This document shows positions 24,612-32,282 of a stretch of 64,000 nucleotides of DNA, piece after piece (the stretch's first letter is position 1; every line of letters begins with the position of its first letter). A program made the translations under genes and the position numbers. The DNA is from Hymenobacter sp. ISL-91 (GTDB lineage Bacteria > Bacteroidota > Bacteroidia > Cytophagales > Hymenobacteraceae). The notes below the pieces were generated by a model that was not told the DNA's origin, searched no databases, and saw nothing but the letters and a program-made list of their open reading frames with translations. Where the stretch lies: NCBI RefSeq assembly GCF_018613725.1, contig NZ_JAGGPS010000004.1, positions 124,001 through 188,000 of the forward strand, in the 5' to 3' direction.

Positions 24612-26261
24612 ATGAAACGACGTGATTTTGTAGGCCTGACCGGCCTGGCTGCCAGTGCCTTATGGCTGCCCGCTATTCCGGGTTTTGCCGGCGACATGGT
24701 AGACCCGCTGCGCCTGCTGGAGCCGGGCCTGGATGTGGCCGCCAAAAAGCGCCTGGCCGATGTGGCCCTGAATACGGCCAAATCGGCCGGTGCCTCTTAT
24801 GCCGATGTGCGCATCGGGCGCTACCTTAACCAAGGTGTGTTCACCCGCGAAAAGCAGGTGCAGAACATCGTCAGCTCCGAAAGTTTTGGGGCGGGCGTGC
24901 GCGTAATTGCCAACGGCACCTGGGGTTTTTCGGCCACCAACACGGTAACCGAGGCCGGCATTGCCAAGGCCACGCTGCTGGCCGTGCAGATTGCCAAGGC
25001 CAACAGCAAGGTGCAGAAGGAACAGGTGCAGCTGGCCCCGCAGAAGGGATTTGGTGAGGTGTCGTGGAAGGCCCCCATCAAGGTAAATGCATTCGAAGTA
25101 CCCATCAAGGACAAGGTAGATCTGCTGCTGGCTACCAACGCCGCGGCCCTGAGCAACGGCGCCTCGTTCGTGAACTCGGTGCTGTTTCAGGTGAATGAGC
25201 AGAAGTACTTTGCCTCCACCGACGGCTCCTACATCGACCAGGACATCCACCGCATTTTCCCCACGTTTGGCGTAACGGTGGTCGACCGCGCCTCGGGCAA
25301 ATTCCGCTCGCGCTCGGCCCTGAGCGCCCCCATGGGCCTGGGCTACGAGTACCTGCAGCCCAAAGCCGCCGATAAAATTGCCGGCCCCCAGGGTTCCGAC
25401 GTAATCGGTTACCGCAACAGCTACGACATGCTGGAGGATGCCGCCCGCGCCGCCAAGCAGGCCAAGCAGAAGCTCACGGCCAAATCGGTGACGGCCGGCA
25501 AGTACGACCTCGTGCTCGACCCGCACCACCTGGGCCTGACTATTCACGAATCGGTGGGGCACCCACTGGAACTGGACCGTGTGCTGGGCTACGAGGCCAA
25601 CTTTGCCGGCACCAGTTTCGCTACGATGGAATGGAAAGCCAAGGGCCAGCCCTATGGCTCGAAGCTGGTAAACATTGTGGCCGATAAACGGCAGCCCGGC
25701 TCGCTGGGCGCCGTGGGCTGGGATGATGAGGGCGTGCCAACCAAGGAGTGGATGCTCATCAACGAAGGCAAGCTGGTGGACTACCAGAAAATCCGCGACC
25801 AGGCCCACATTGTGGGGCAGAAGGAGTCGGATGGCTGCTGCTACTCGCAGTCGTGGCAGGATGTGCAGTTCCAGCGCATGCCTAACGTCAGCCTCAAGCC
25901 GAGCACCAGCAAAATGAGTGTCGATGAGATGGTGAGCAAGGTGGATAAGGGTATTTACATTGCCGGCAACGGCTCGTTCTCCATCGACCAGCAGCGTTAC
26001 AACTCGCAGTTCGGCGGCCAGGTATTTTATGCCATCGAGAAGGGCAAAATCACGGAGATGCTCGAAGACGTGGCCTACCAGACCAACACGCTCGAGTTCT
26101 GGAACTCCTGCGCCGGTTCCTGCGACCAGTCGGATTACCGGCTCGCGGGCTTCTTCAACGATGGCAAGGGCCAGCCCAGCCAGAGCTCGGCCGTAAGCCA
26201 CGGCTCGGCCACCACGCGCTTCAACAACGTGAACGTCATCAACGTCGCCCGGAAAATTTAA
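24612..26261 (+). CDS. tldD: TldD-like metalloprotease, copy 2, with Tat signal
   Basis: 549 aa, the same length as copy 1 and an estimated 85 percent or so identical by eye. It keeps the twin-arginine start (MKRRDFVGLTGLAASALWLP), HESVGH in TIHESVGHPLELDR, and ESDGCCYSQSW. Differences are spread along the chain, for instance in the DKIAGPQGSDVIGYRNSYD region and the C-terminal SCAGSCDQSDYRLAGFF. It starts at a normal ATG, whereas copy 1 uses TTG. It lies directly after tldE copy 1 and before tldE copy 2, so the unit duplicated was tldD-tldE. The copies may form mixed complexes. Confidence 0.92.
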   Translation: MKRRDFVGLTGLAASALWLPAIPGFAGDMVDPLRLLEPGLDVAAKKRLADVALNTAKSAGASYADVRIGRYLNQGVFTREKQVQNIVSSESFGAGVRVIANGTWGFSATNTVTEAGIAKATLLAVQIAKANSKVQKEQVQLAPQKGFGEVSWKAPIKVNAFEVPIKDKVDLLLATNAAALSNGASFVNSVLFQVNEQKYFASTDGSYIDQDIHRIFPTFGVTVVDRASGKFRSRSALSAPMGLGYEYLQPKAADKIAGPQGSDVIGYRNSYDMLEDAARAAKQAKQKLTAKSVTAGKYDLVLDPHHLGLTIHESVGHPLELDRVLGYEANFAGTSFATMEWKAKGQPYGSKLVNIVADKRQPGSLGAVGWDDEGVPTKEWMLINEGKLVDYQKIRDQAHIVGQKESDGCCYSQSWQDVQFQRMPNVSLKPSTSKMSVDEMVSKVDKGIYIAGNGSFSIDQQRYNSQFGGQVFYAIEKGKITEMLEDVAYQTNTLEFWNSCAGSCDQSDYRLAGFFNDGKGQPSQSSAVSHGSATTRFNNVNVINVARKI

Positions 26262-26351
26262 TGTGAAGAATGTGCGAAATGTGAAAATGTGGGTCAACCG
26301 CGCCCTTCTGCATTCCGCACATTGCCCCACATTTTCACATTTTTCACATTA
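26259..26351. repeat. Period-8 hairpin (AAATGTGA words) between tldD2 and tldE2
   Basis: The left arm (26259-26293) repeats GAAATGTG/AAAATGTG; the right arm (26325-26351) is the inverse, with a perfect 17-bp inner match. The left arm has one extra repeat unit, as slippage would give. The stop codon of tldD2 begins the arm. The word is unrelated to that after tldD1. Confidence 0.88.
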
Positions 26352-26359
26352 GAGAAATC

Positions 26360-27685
26360 ATGGCTATCCTTTCCAAAGACGAAGCCCAGGCCATTCTGAA
26401 AAAGGTGCTGGGTTTCAGTAAAGCCGATGAGTGCCAGGCCAGCCTGAGCGGGCGCACCACCGGCAACGTGCGCTACGCCCGCAACTCGGTGAGCACCGCC
26501 GGCGCCACCGACAACGTGAGCCTGGCCGTGGAAGCGCGTTTCGGCAAACGCTCGGGCGTGGCCACCTGCAACGAGTTCGACGATGCCACGCTGAAGCGCT
26601 GCGTGCAGCGGGCCGAAGAAATTGCCCGCCTCGCGCCCGAAGACGCCGAGTATATGCCCCTGCTCGGACCTCAGCAGTACCTCACGCCCAAGGCCTACGC
26701 CGCCAGCACCGCCGCCATCAGCCCCGATTTCCGGGCCCAGGCGGCCGGCGACAGTATTGCGCTGTGTACGGCCAAGGGCCTGACGGCCGCCGGGTACCTC
26801 GAAGATGGCGCCTACTTCCAGGCCCTGCGCAACAACAAAGGCCTCGAAGCCTATCAGCAGAGCACCAACGTCGATTTCAGCATTACGGTGCGCACGCCCG
26901 ACGGCACCGGCTCGGGCTACGCCACAGCCGATTACACCGACGCCAGTAAGTTCAACGCCAAAAACCTGACCCAGCTGGCCGCCGACAAGGCCGCCGGCTC
27001 GCGCAACGCCCGGGCGCTGGAGCCCGGCAAGTACACCGTGATTCTGGAGCCCGCCGCGCTGGCTTCGGATGAGGGCCTGCTTAACAACCTCATGTACAGC
27101 CTGGGGGCCCGTGAAGCCGACGAAGGCCGCTCGTTCCTCAGCAAAAAAGGCGGCGGCAACAAGGTGGGCGAAAAGCTATTTGATGAGCGCATCACCATCT
27201 ACTCCGACCCGCTGAATGCCGAGGTACCCAGCGGCGTGTTCGACGGTGAAGGGCTGCCGGTAAAGCGCATGACCTGGATTGATAAGGGGAAGGTTTCCAA
27301 CCTCTACTACTCGCGCTACTGGGGCCAGAAAAGCGGCAAGCCCGCCACGGCTTTCCCCGGCAACTGGATTATGGAAGGCGGCACTCAGAGCGTGCAGGAC
27401 CTGATCAAGAGCACGGCCAAGGGCATTCTGGTCACGCGCCTGTGGTACATCCGCGACGTGGATCCGCAGACGCTGCTGTATACCGGCCTGACCCGCGACG
27501 GTACGTTCTACATCGAAAACGGCCAGATAAAGTTTCCGGTGAAAAACTTCCGCTTCAACGAGTCGCCGGTTATCATGCTCAACAACGTGGAGGCCATCGG
27601 CCGCCCGGTGCGTATCGGCGGCAACCTGGTGCCCCCACTGAAGATTCGGGATTTCACCTTCACCAGCCTCTCTGACGCGGTGTAG
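26360..27685 (+). CDS. tldE: TldE/PmbA-like protein, copy 2
   Basis: A 441 aa paralogue of the 23121-24455 gene, with the same ordered motifs (LGFSKADECQASLSG, SLAVEARFGKRSGVATCNEF, GTGSGYATADYTD, EPGKYTVILEPAA, SFLSKKGGG, GTQSVQDLIKSTAKGIL). Divergence from copy 1 is greatest around 100-160 and 290-350 of the protein. It is three residues shorter, with no frameshift. The nearly identical 198-bp tract (27364-27561) suggests gene conversion or strong constraint. The terminator-like hairpin 30 nt after the stop suggests that the tld transcript may end here, before the DUF4159-MoxR group. Confidence 0.9.
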   Translation: MAILSKDEAQAILKKVLGFSKADECQASLSGRTTGNVRYARNSVSTAGATDNVSLAVEARFGKRSGVATCNEFDDATLKRCVQRAEEIARLAPEDAEYMPLLGPQQYLTPKAYAASTAAISPDFRAQAAGDSIALCTAKGLTAAGYLEDGAYFQALRNNKGLEAYQQSTNVDFSITVRTPDGTGSGYATADYTDASKFNAKNLTQLAADKAAGSRNARALEPGKYTVILEPAALASDEGLLNNLMYSLGAREADEGRSFLSKKGGGNKVGEKLFDERITIYSDPLNAEVPSGVFDGEGLPVKRMTWIDKGKVSNLYYSRYWGQKSGKPATAFPGNWIMEGGTQSVQDLIKSTAKGILVTRLWYIRDVDPQTLLYTGLTRDGTFYIENGQIKFPVKNFRFNESPVIMLNNVEAIGRPVRIGGNLVPPLKIRDFTFTSLSDAV

Positions 27686-27715
27686 GGCAAAACCGCACCG
27701 CTCACGCATGTGAGT

Positions 27716-27751
27716 AAGGGCCCATCCGGCAATTGGCCGGGTGGGCCTTTT
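27716..27751 (+). terminator. Terminator after the second tldDE pair
   Basis: A 15-bp stem (27716-27730 with 27736-27750; two G-U pairs), a 5-nt loop and a short T-run (TTTT). It also argues against placing the next gene's start upstream at 27710. Confidence 0.8.
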
Positions 27752-27829
27752 GCTGCCGCCGGCCCCGAAAAGGCTGCTGGCAGTGCAACCCCGGGGGGCC
27801 GCGCTGCTTCCTTTACCAACAGTCGCCTC

Positions 27830-28477
27830 ATGGCGCTCTTACCCCATCTTATGCCTGCTGCTGCCTTTACCTTCGTGCGCCTCAAGTATCAGTCTGGCGA
27901 CTGGGATGCGGTGGATGAACGGATGCCGGCCAACCTGCTGCACTCACTGGTGCAGTACACCAAAGTGCCGGTAGCTCCCAAGGAAAAAGTAGTAGCGCTG
28001 GATTCGCAGGAGTTGTTCCGCTACCCGTTCTGCTACCTCTCGGGCCACCGGCTGGTGCAGTTTACGGCCGCCGAAAAAAAGATTTTCGAGCAGTACGTGC
28101 GTGGCGGCGGCTTCGTGTTTGTTGATGACTGCAACCACGACATCGACGGGCTGTTTGCGCGTTCGTTCGAGGAGCAGATGCGCGTCTGTTTCGGGGCCGG
28201 GGCGCTGAAGAAGCTGCCGAAGTCGCACCCGGTTTACTCGCAGTTCTTCCCCTTTCCCGACGGCCCGCCCAACACCGGCTTCGAACTCAACGGCTGGGGC
28301 GACGACCTGGTGCACGACTACCTCAAAGGCATCGAAATAGATGGCCGCCTGCGGGTGCTATACTCCAACAAAGACTACGGCTGCGAGTGGGACTACGACT
28401 TCCGCAACAAGCGCTTCCTAGCCGAAGACAACACCAAATTCGGCGTCAACATCATCCTCTACGCCCTCACGGCCTGA
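27830..28477 (+). CDS. DUF4159 domain protein
   Basis: About 215 aa from the ATG at 27830 (another ATG at 27851 is equally close to the conserved start FTFVRLKYQSGDWD). DUF4159 proteins have a flavodoxin/GATase-like fold. The visible pieces fit: NLLHSLVQYTKVPV, PFCYLSGHRLVQFTAAEKKI, YVRGGGFVFVDDCNHD, SHPVYSQFFPFPDGPPNTGF and the late TKFGVNIILYALTA. Here the domain stands alone without a membrane anchor. Such proteins often neighbour MoxR and DUF58 genes, as here (MoxR starts 65 nt downstream). The role is unknown, perhaps a regulatory subunit of the MoxR complex. Confidence 0.88.
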   Translation: MALLPHLMPAAAFTFVRLKYQSGDWDAVDERMPANLLHSLVQYTKVPVAPKEKVVALDSQELFRYPFCYLSGHRLVQFTAAEKKIFEQYVRGGGFVFVDDCNHDIDGLFARSFEEQMRVCFGAGALKKLPKSHPVYSQFFPFPDGPPNTGFELNGWGDDLVHDYLKGIEIDGRLRVLYSNKDYGCEWDYDFRNKRFLAEDNTKFGVNIILYALTA

Positions 28478-28542
28478 CGGCAGCCGCTCTCTGCTACCGC
28501 TTCCCCTATCACCCCAGACTCTAAGCTTCCCCAGCCTCCAAA

Positions 28543-29517
28543 ATGACCGAACAAGACGTACACCGCCTGCTGGCGAAAATTCCGCTGCTTAAGGCCGAAA
28601 TCGGGAAAGTAATTGTGGGGCAGCAGCAGGTGCTGGAAGAAGTGCTGGTAGCCCTGCTAGCTGGTGGCCACGCGCTGCTCGAAGGCGTGCCGGGCCTGGC
28701 CAAAACCCTGCTCGTGCGCACGCTGGCCCAGGCTACCGATTTGCCCTTCCGCCGCATCCAGTTCACGCCCGACCTGATGCCGACTGATATTCTGGGCACC
28801 GAGATTCTGGAAGAAGACCATGGCACCGGCCACCGCTCGTTCAAGTTCAACCCTGGTCCCATTTTCGCCAGCTTAGTGCTGGCCGACGAAATCAACCGGA
28901 CGCCGCCCAAAACCCAGGCCGCGCTGCTGGAGGCCATGCAGGAAGGCCACGTCACCTACGCCGGCCAGGAGCACGCCCTGCCCAAGCCGTTCTTTCTGCT
29001 GGCCACCCAAAACCCGATTGAGCAAAGCGGCACCTACCCTCTACCCGAGGCCCAGCTCGACCGGTTTCTGCTCTACGTGCGCATCGGCTACCCCACCGAG
29101 CAGGAGGAGCTGGCCGTGCTGACGGGCACCACCGGCACCGCCCGCCCCGAAGTACAGCCCATCCTCAGCGGCGACGACGTGCGCCAGCTGCAGCTCCTGA
29201 CCCGCCAGGTGAGCATCAGTGAGGAGCTGGTGCAGCTAGTGAACCGGCTGGTGCGCGCCACTCGCCCGGCTACTTCACAGGTCAAGTTCATTCAGGATTA
29301 CGGCCGCTGGGGCGCCGGCCCCCGCGCTGGCCAAGCCCTGATATTGTGCGCCAAAGCCCGCGCCCTACTGCAGGGCCGCTTCGCCGCTACTTCGGAGGAT
29401 ATCAAGGCCTTGGCCCCGGCTGTGCTGCGCCACCGCATCTTGCTCAACTTCAACGCCGAAGCCGAGGGTCTGACGACGGAAGATGCCGTAATGGCGCTGC
29501 TGGGAGCTGTTTCGTGA
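28543..29517 (+). CDS. moxR: MoxR-family AAA+ ATPase
   Basis: A 324 aa chaperone-like ATPase thought to assemble or activate VWA-domain partners. Walker A is GVPGLAKT (48-55), Walker [10 protein letters not shown] (111-119); [31 protein letters not shown] and [20 protein letters not shown] are signatures of the family. The C-terminal lid (about 200-320) is complete. It is followed by a DUF58 gene, the usual VWA-like partner, though a 120-bp palindrome lies between them. Confidence 0.95.
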   Translation: MTEQDVHRLLAKIPLLKAEIGKVIVGQQQVLEEVLVALLAGGHALLEGVPGLAKTLLVRTLAQATDLPFRRIQFTPDLMPTDILGTEILEEDHGTGHRSFKFNPGPIFASLVLADEINRTPPKTQAALLEAMQEGHVTYAGQEHALPKPFFLLATQNPIEQSGTYPLPEAQLDRFLLYVRIGYPTEQEELAVLTGTTGTARPEVQPILSGDDVRQLQLLTRQVSISEELVQLVNRLVRATRPATSQVKFIQDYGRWGAGPRAGQALILCAKARALLQGRFAATSEDIKALAPAVLRHRILLNFNAEAEGLTTEDAVMALLGAVS

Positions 29518-29536
29518 GAATTTAGAGCATTAAGTT

Positions 29537-29656
29537 GGGGAAAGGCTGTCATCCTGCGCGGAGCGAAGGACCTTATAACAATAGAGTGCTTCTTCCCAGC
29601 AACTCGTACAAACATGAGAAGGTCCTTCGCTCCGCGCAGGATGACAGCCTTTCCCC
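29537..29656. repeat. GTCAT-core hairpin between moxR and DUF58 gene
   Basis: Perfect 38-bp arms (29537-29574 with 29619-29656; outer GGGGAAAGGCTGTCATCCTG). The core is GTCATCCTGCGCGGAGCGAA, a variant of the core shared with 37620, 43126 and 47769. Confidence 0.93.
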
Positions 29657-29686
29657 GGATTTACTGCTCGCCAAAAACTGCCTGCT

Positions 29687-30562
29687 ATGCTCACGCCTGA
29701 ACATCTGCACGCCCTGCACAACCTACCGCTGGCAGCCCGCCAAGCGGCCGAAGGGCTGCTGCATGGTGCCCACCTGAGCCGGCGCAAGGGCGCGGGCATG
29801 GAGTTCAGCCAGTACCGCCCCTACCAGCCCGGCGACGATTTGCGCCGCCTCGACTGGCGCCTGGCCGCCCGCTCCGACCGTTACTATCTGCGCGAATCGG
29901 AGGTGGATACCAGCCTGATGGTGCACCTCGTGCTCGATGCCACGGCCAGCATGAACCACCGCGACGACAACGGCTTGAGCAAGCTCGAATATGGCCGCCT
30001 GCTGTGCGCCGCATTGGCCTACGTGGCCACCCAGCAGGGCGACGCGGTGGCCCTGACCGTGCTGCACCCCGGCGGCCTGCGCCACCTGCCCGCCCGCGCC
30101 GATGCCCGCCAACTGCCTCGCCTCTACCACGCCCTAGCCACCGCCAACGCCACCGGCCAGTTTCCTGATACGGCCACGCTCGCGCCCCTCACCGCCCGCC
30201 GTCAGCCCGCCCTTACCATTTGCGTAACCGATTGGTACGAGGAAAACGGCGAGGTCGAACAGTTGCTGACGCGGCTGCGGGCGGCCTCGGGCGAAGTGCT
30301 GGTGCTGCACCTGATGGCCCGCAACGAGCTGGAATTCACGTTTCGCGGGGCCGTAACGTTCGAGGACCTCGAAACCGGCCAGCAGCTGCAGCTCGATGCC
30401 GGCCAGCAGCGCCAGGTGTGGCAGCAGCAGCTGCAGCCCTGGCTGCAGGCCACCGCCCGCCGCGCCCGCACCCTCGGCTTCGACTACCAGCTGCTGAGCA
30501 CCGCCGAACCCCTCACCGACGCGCTCCGCGAGTTTTTGCGCCGTCGCGCCCGGGGAACGTAG
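29687..30562 (+). CDS. DUF58 domain protein (VWA-like partner of MoxR)
   Basis: A 291 aa soluble protein. Marks of the DUF58 family are GLLHGAHLSRRKGAGMEFSQ, YRPYQPGDDLRRLDWRLAAR, RSDRYYLRESEVDTSLMVHL and the MIDAS-like LVLDATASM, where the D-x-S-x-S motif is D-A-T-A-S. The rest forms a VWA-like fold (AALAYVATQQGDAVALTVLH, LTICVTDWYEENGEV). There is no membrane segment. With moxR upstream and the BatA-like gene downstream it forms the usual MoxR/DUF58/BatA gene order. Confidence 0.93.
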   Translation: MLTPEHLHALHNLPLAARQAAEGLLHGAHLSRRKGAGMEFSQYRPYQPGDDLRRLDWRLAARSDRYYLRESEVDTSLMVHLVLDATASMNHRDDNGLSKLEYGRLLCAALAYVATQQGDAVALTVLHPGGLRHLPARADARQLPRLYHALATANATGQFPDTATLAPLTARRQPALTICVTDWYEENGEVEQLLTRLRAASGEVLVLHLMARNELEFTFRGAVTFEDLETGQQLQLDAGQQRQVWQQQLQPWLQATARRARTLGFDYQLLSTAEPLTDALREFLRRRARGT

Positions 30563-30642
30563 CGGCGCAATAACCTGCCGCAACTACCGCTACCGTTTAG
30601 CGTCTGTATTTTCGCGTTTTCCACTTACTGACAATTTTTGAA

Positions 30643-30686
30643 GCGGTAGCCTGAAGCGTGTAGCTTGCGGCTTGCCACTTGTAGCG
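30643..30686. repeat. Single-armed period-7 repeat before the BatA-like gene
   Basis: Degenerate 7-mers (GCGGTAG, CCTGAAG, CGTGTAG, CTTGCGG, CTTGCCA, CTTGTAG). The 13-mer AGCTTGCGGCTTG (30662-30674) is also in the hairpin arm at 60309-60321. No long inverted partner is seen here. A possible TTG start (30672) lies inside it. Confidence 0.7.
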
Positions 30687-30695
30687 CCCATCCTT

Positions 30696-32282
30696 TTGCC
30701 GCCGATTTTCTTCCCTAACGCTGCCGCTGGTTGGCTGGCCCTGCTGGGGCTGGCGGTGCCGCTGGCTATTTACCTCTGGAACCGCCGGCCGGGCCGGGTG
30801 GTGCGGGTGGGCAGCGTGCGGTGGCTCGAAGCAGCCGCCAACCAGCGCCTGCGCAACATAAAACCCGAGCAGCTGCTGCTTTTTTTGCTGCGGGCCACCA
30901 TGCTCGGGCTGCTGGCGCTGGCCGTGGCCGAGCCGCTGCAACTGCTGCCGGTACCGCCCGCCCGCGGGCAGGTGCTGCTGGCTCCCGGCGTAAACACCGA
31001 AGCCCTGGCCCCGGTACGCCCCTTGCTCGACTCGCTGCGGCAGCGCGGCTACCAGCTGCGGCAGCTCTCCGACAGCCGCTCCGTGAGTGCAGTGCGGCCC
31101 TGGGCGGTGCTGGGCCTCGGCGACACCACGGCTCAAACTCCGGGCCGCCTTGCTACCGACTCCGTTTTGGTGGCCGCGCCCAACCTCTGGAACACTGTGC
31201 AGCTGGCCGCCGATTCGCTGCCCGGCCGGCCGTTGGTGGTGGTTGCGCCGCTGAGTGTGGCTTCGTTCCAGGGTACCCGCCCGGCGCTGCCCGCCTCTGT
31301 GCGCTGGCTGCCGCTGCCCCCCTCCGACTCCAGCCGCTGGCCCGTAGCCGCCTGGCAGCCGCATCCCGACAGCCTGGTGGTGCTGATGGCTAACGGCTCC
31401 GAGTCGGCGGTGGCGTACCAGCAGGTGCGCGTACGGCGGCCGGCAGCCGGCCAGCTTATTGGGGGCAATTGGAACGGGGCTGAAATCAGGCTGGCAAGCC
31501 CCAAAGAGCTACTGGTAACCGAAAACGGCCGCCACCGCACGATGCCACTGCTGCACCGGGCGGCGCGCTGGCACCTGAGCCACGACGCCGCCCACGCTGC
31601 CTCGGCCTGGGTGCTGACGGCCGCCCTGCGGGCCGTGGCCCCTACCCTACCGCTTCGGCCCCGGCTCGTAGTTTCCACCTCCGAAACGGTGCCCACCGAC
31701 TCGCTCGACTGGCTTTTCTGGCTGCGCGACGCCCCGCTGCCCGCCCGCTGGGCCACCGACGCCTCGGTGCGCGTCTGGCAGGAGGCTGATTCAGATACCA
31801 AGTCCTTCGCTACCGAATTCCAACCCGCAACCAGCGCTGCTCCCAGCACTATTGCACGTCTTGATACTACCTCCAGCCCGGGAGCCGTGCCCGTATGGAC
31901 TACCGCCGCCGGCCGGCCGCTGCTGAGCTGGCAGCCCCCCGGCCGCTACCGCCTGCACTCCCGCCTCGATGCCGCCTGGAGTTCCCTGGCCGACAGCCCG
32001 GAACTGCCCGCGCTGCTGCTGCCGCTGCTGCAGCCCACTGCTCCGCCCGCCTTCCAGCCCGATTCGCGCCAACTGCCCCTGAGCCAAGTGCGCGGGCCGG
32101 TAGCGGCGGTGGTCGATGGCACAGAGCCAACGGCTCCACGCCGCGAGCTGGCTCCCTGGCTGGTGCTGGCCGCAGGCCTGCTGTTTGTGCTGGAACGGCT
32201 GCTGGCCGCCCGGCGCAACCGTGCTGCACCAGTTGGCACACGTTCCTCCGAGTCATCATCCACCCAACGCCAGCCCGCATGA
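30696..32282 (+). CDS. BatA-like membrane protein (aerotolerance-type N-terminal domain)
   Basis: About 528 aa. The N-terminal BatA-type double-helix domain is clear: GWLALLGLAVPLAIYLWNRR, GSVRWLEAAANQRLRNIKPE, QLLLFLLRATMLGLLALAVA. A large periplasmic part and a last TM helix near the C-terminus (LAPWLVLAAGLLFVLERLLA) follow. There is no VWA MIDAS motif, so it is not full-length BatA. The start is uncertain: TTG at 30696 sits at family distance before the first helix; TTG at 30672 lies inside a repeat. The stop overlaps the start of the next gene as ATGA, indicating translational coupling. It is probably a membrane partner of the MoxR/DUF58 proteins. Confidence 0.85.
   Translation: MPPIFFPNAAAGWLALLGLAVPLAIYLWNRRPGRVVRVGSVRWLEAAANQRLRNIKPEQLLLFLLRATMLGLLALAVAEPLQLLPVPPARGQVLLAPGVNTEALAPVRPLLDSLRQRGYQLRQLSDSRSVSAVRPWAVLGLGDTTAQTPGRLATDSVLVAAPNLWNTVQLAADSLPGRPLVVVAPLSVASFQGTRPALPASVRWLPLPPSDSSRWPVAAWQPHPDSLVVLMANGSESAVAYQQVRVRRPAAGQLIGGNWNGAEIRLASPKELLVTENGRHRTMPLLHRAARWHLSHDAAHAASAWVLTAALRAVAPTLPLRPRLVVSTSETVPTDSLDWLFWLRDAPLPARWATDASVRVWQEADSDTKSFATEFQPATSAAPSTIARLDTTSSPGAVPVWTTAAGRPLLSWQPPGRYRLHSRLDAAWSSLADSPELPALLLPLLQPTAPPAFQPDSRQLPLSQVRGPVAAVVDGTEPTAPRRELAPWLVLAAGLLFVLERLLAARRNRAAPVGTRSSESSSTQRQPA

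Noticed and set aside
24660..26330. Open frame of 556 codons antisense to tldD copy 2
   Set aside because: A GC-driven shadow of a strongly conserved gene; its composition (His/Gly/Ala-rich) is typical of antisense translation.
31895..32278. Upstream extension of the DUF4175-like gene to 31895
   Set aside because: It lies inside the BatA-like gene in another frame; the ATGA overlap at 32279 is the likely start.
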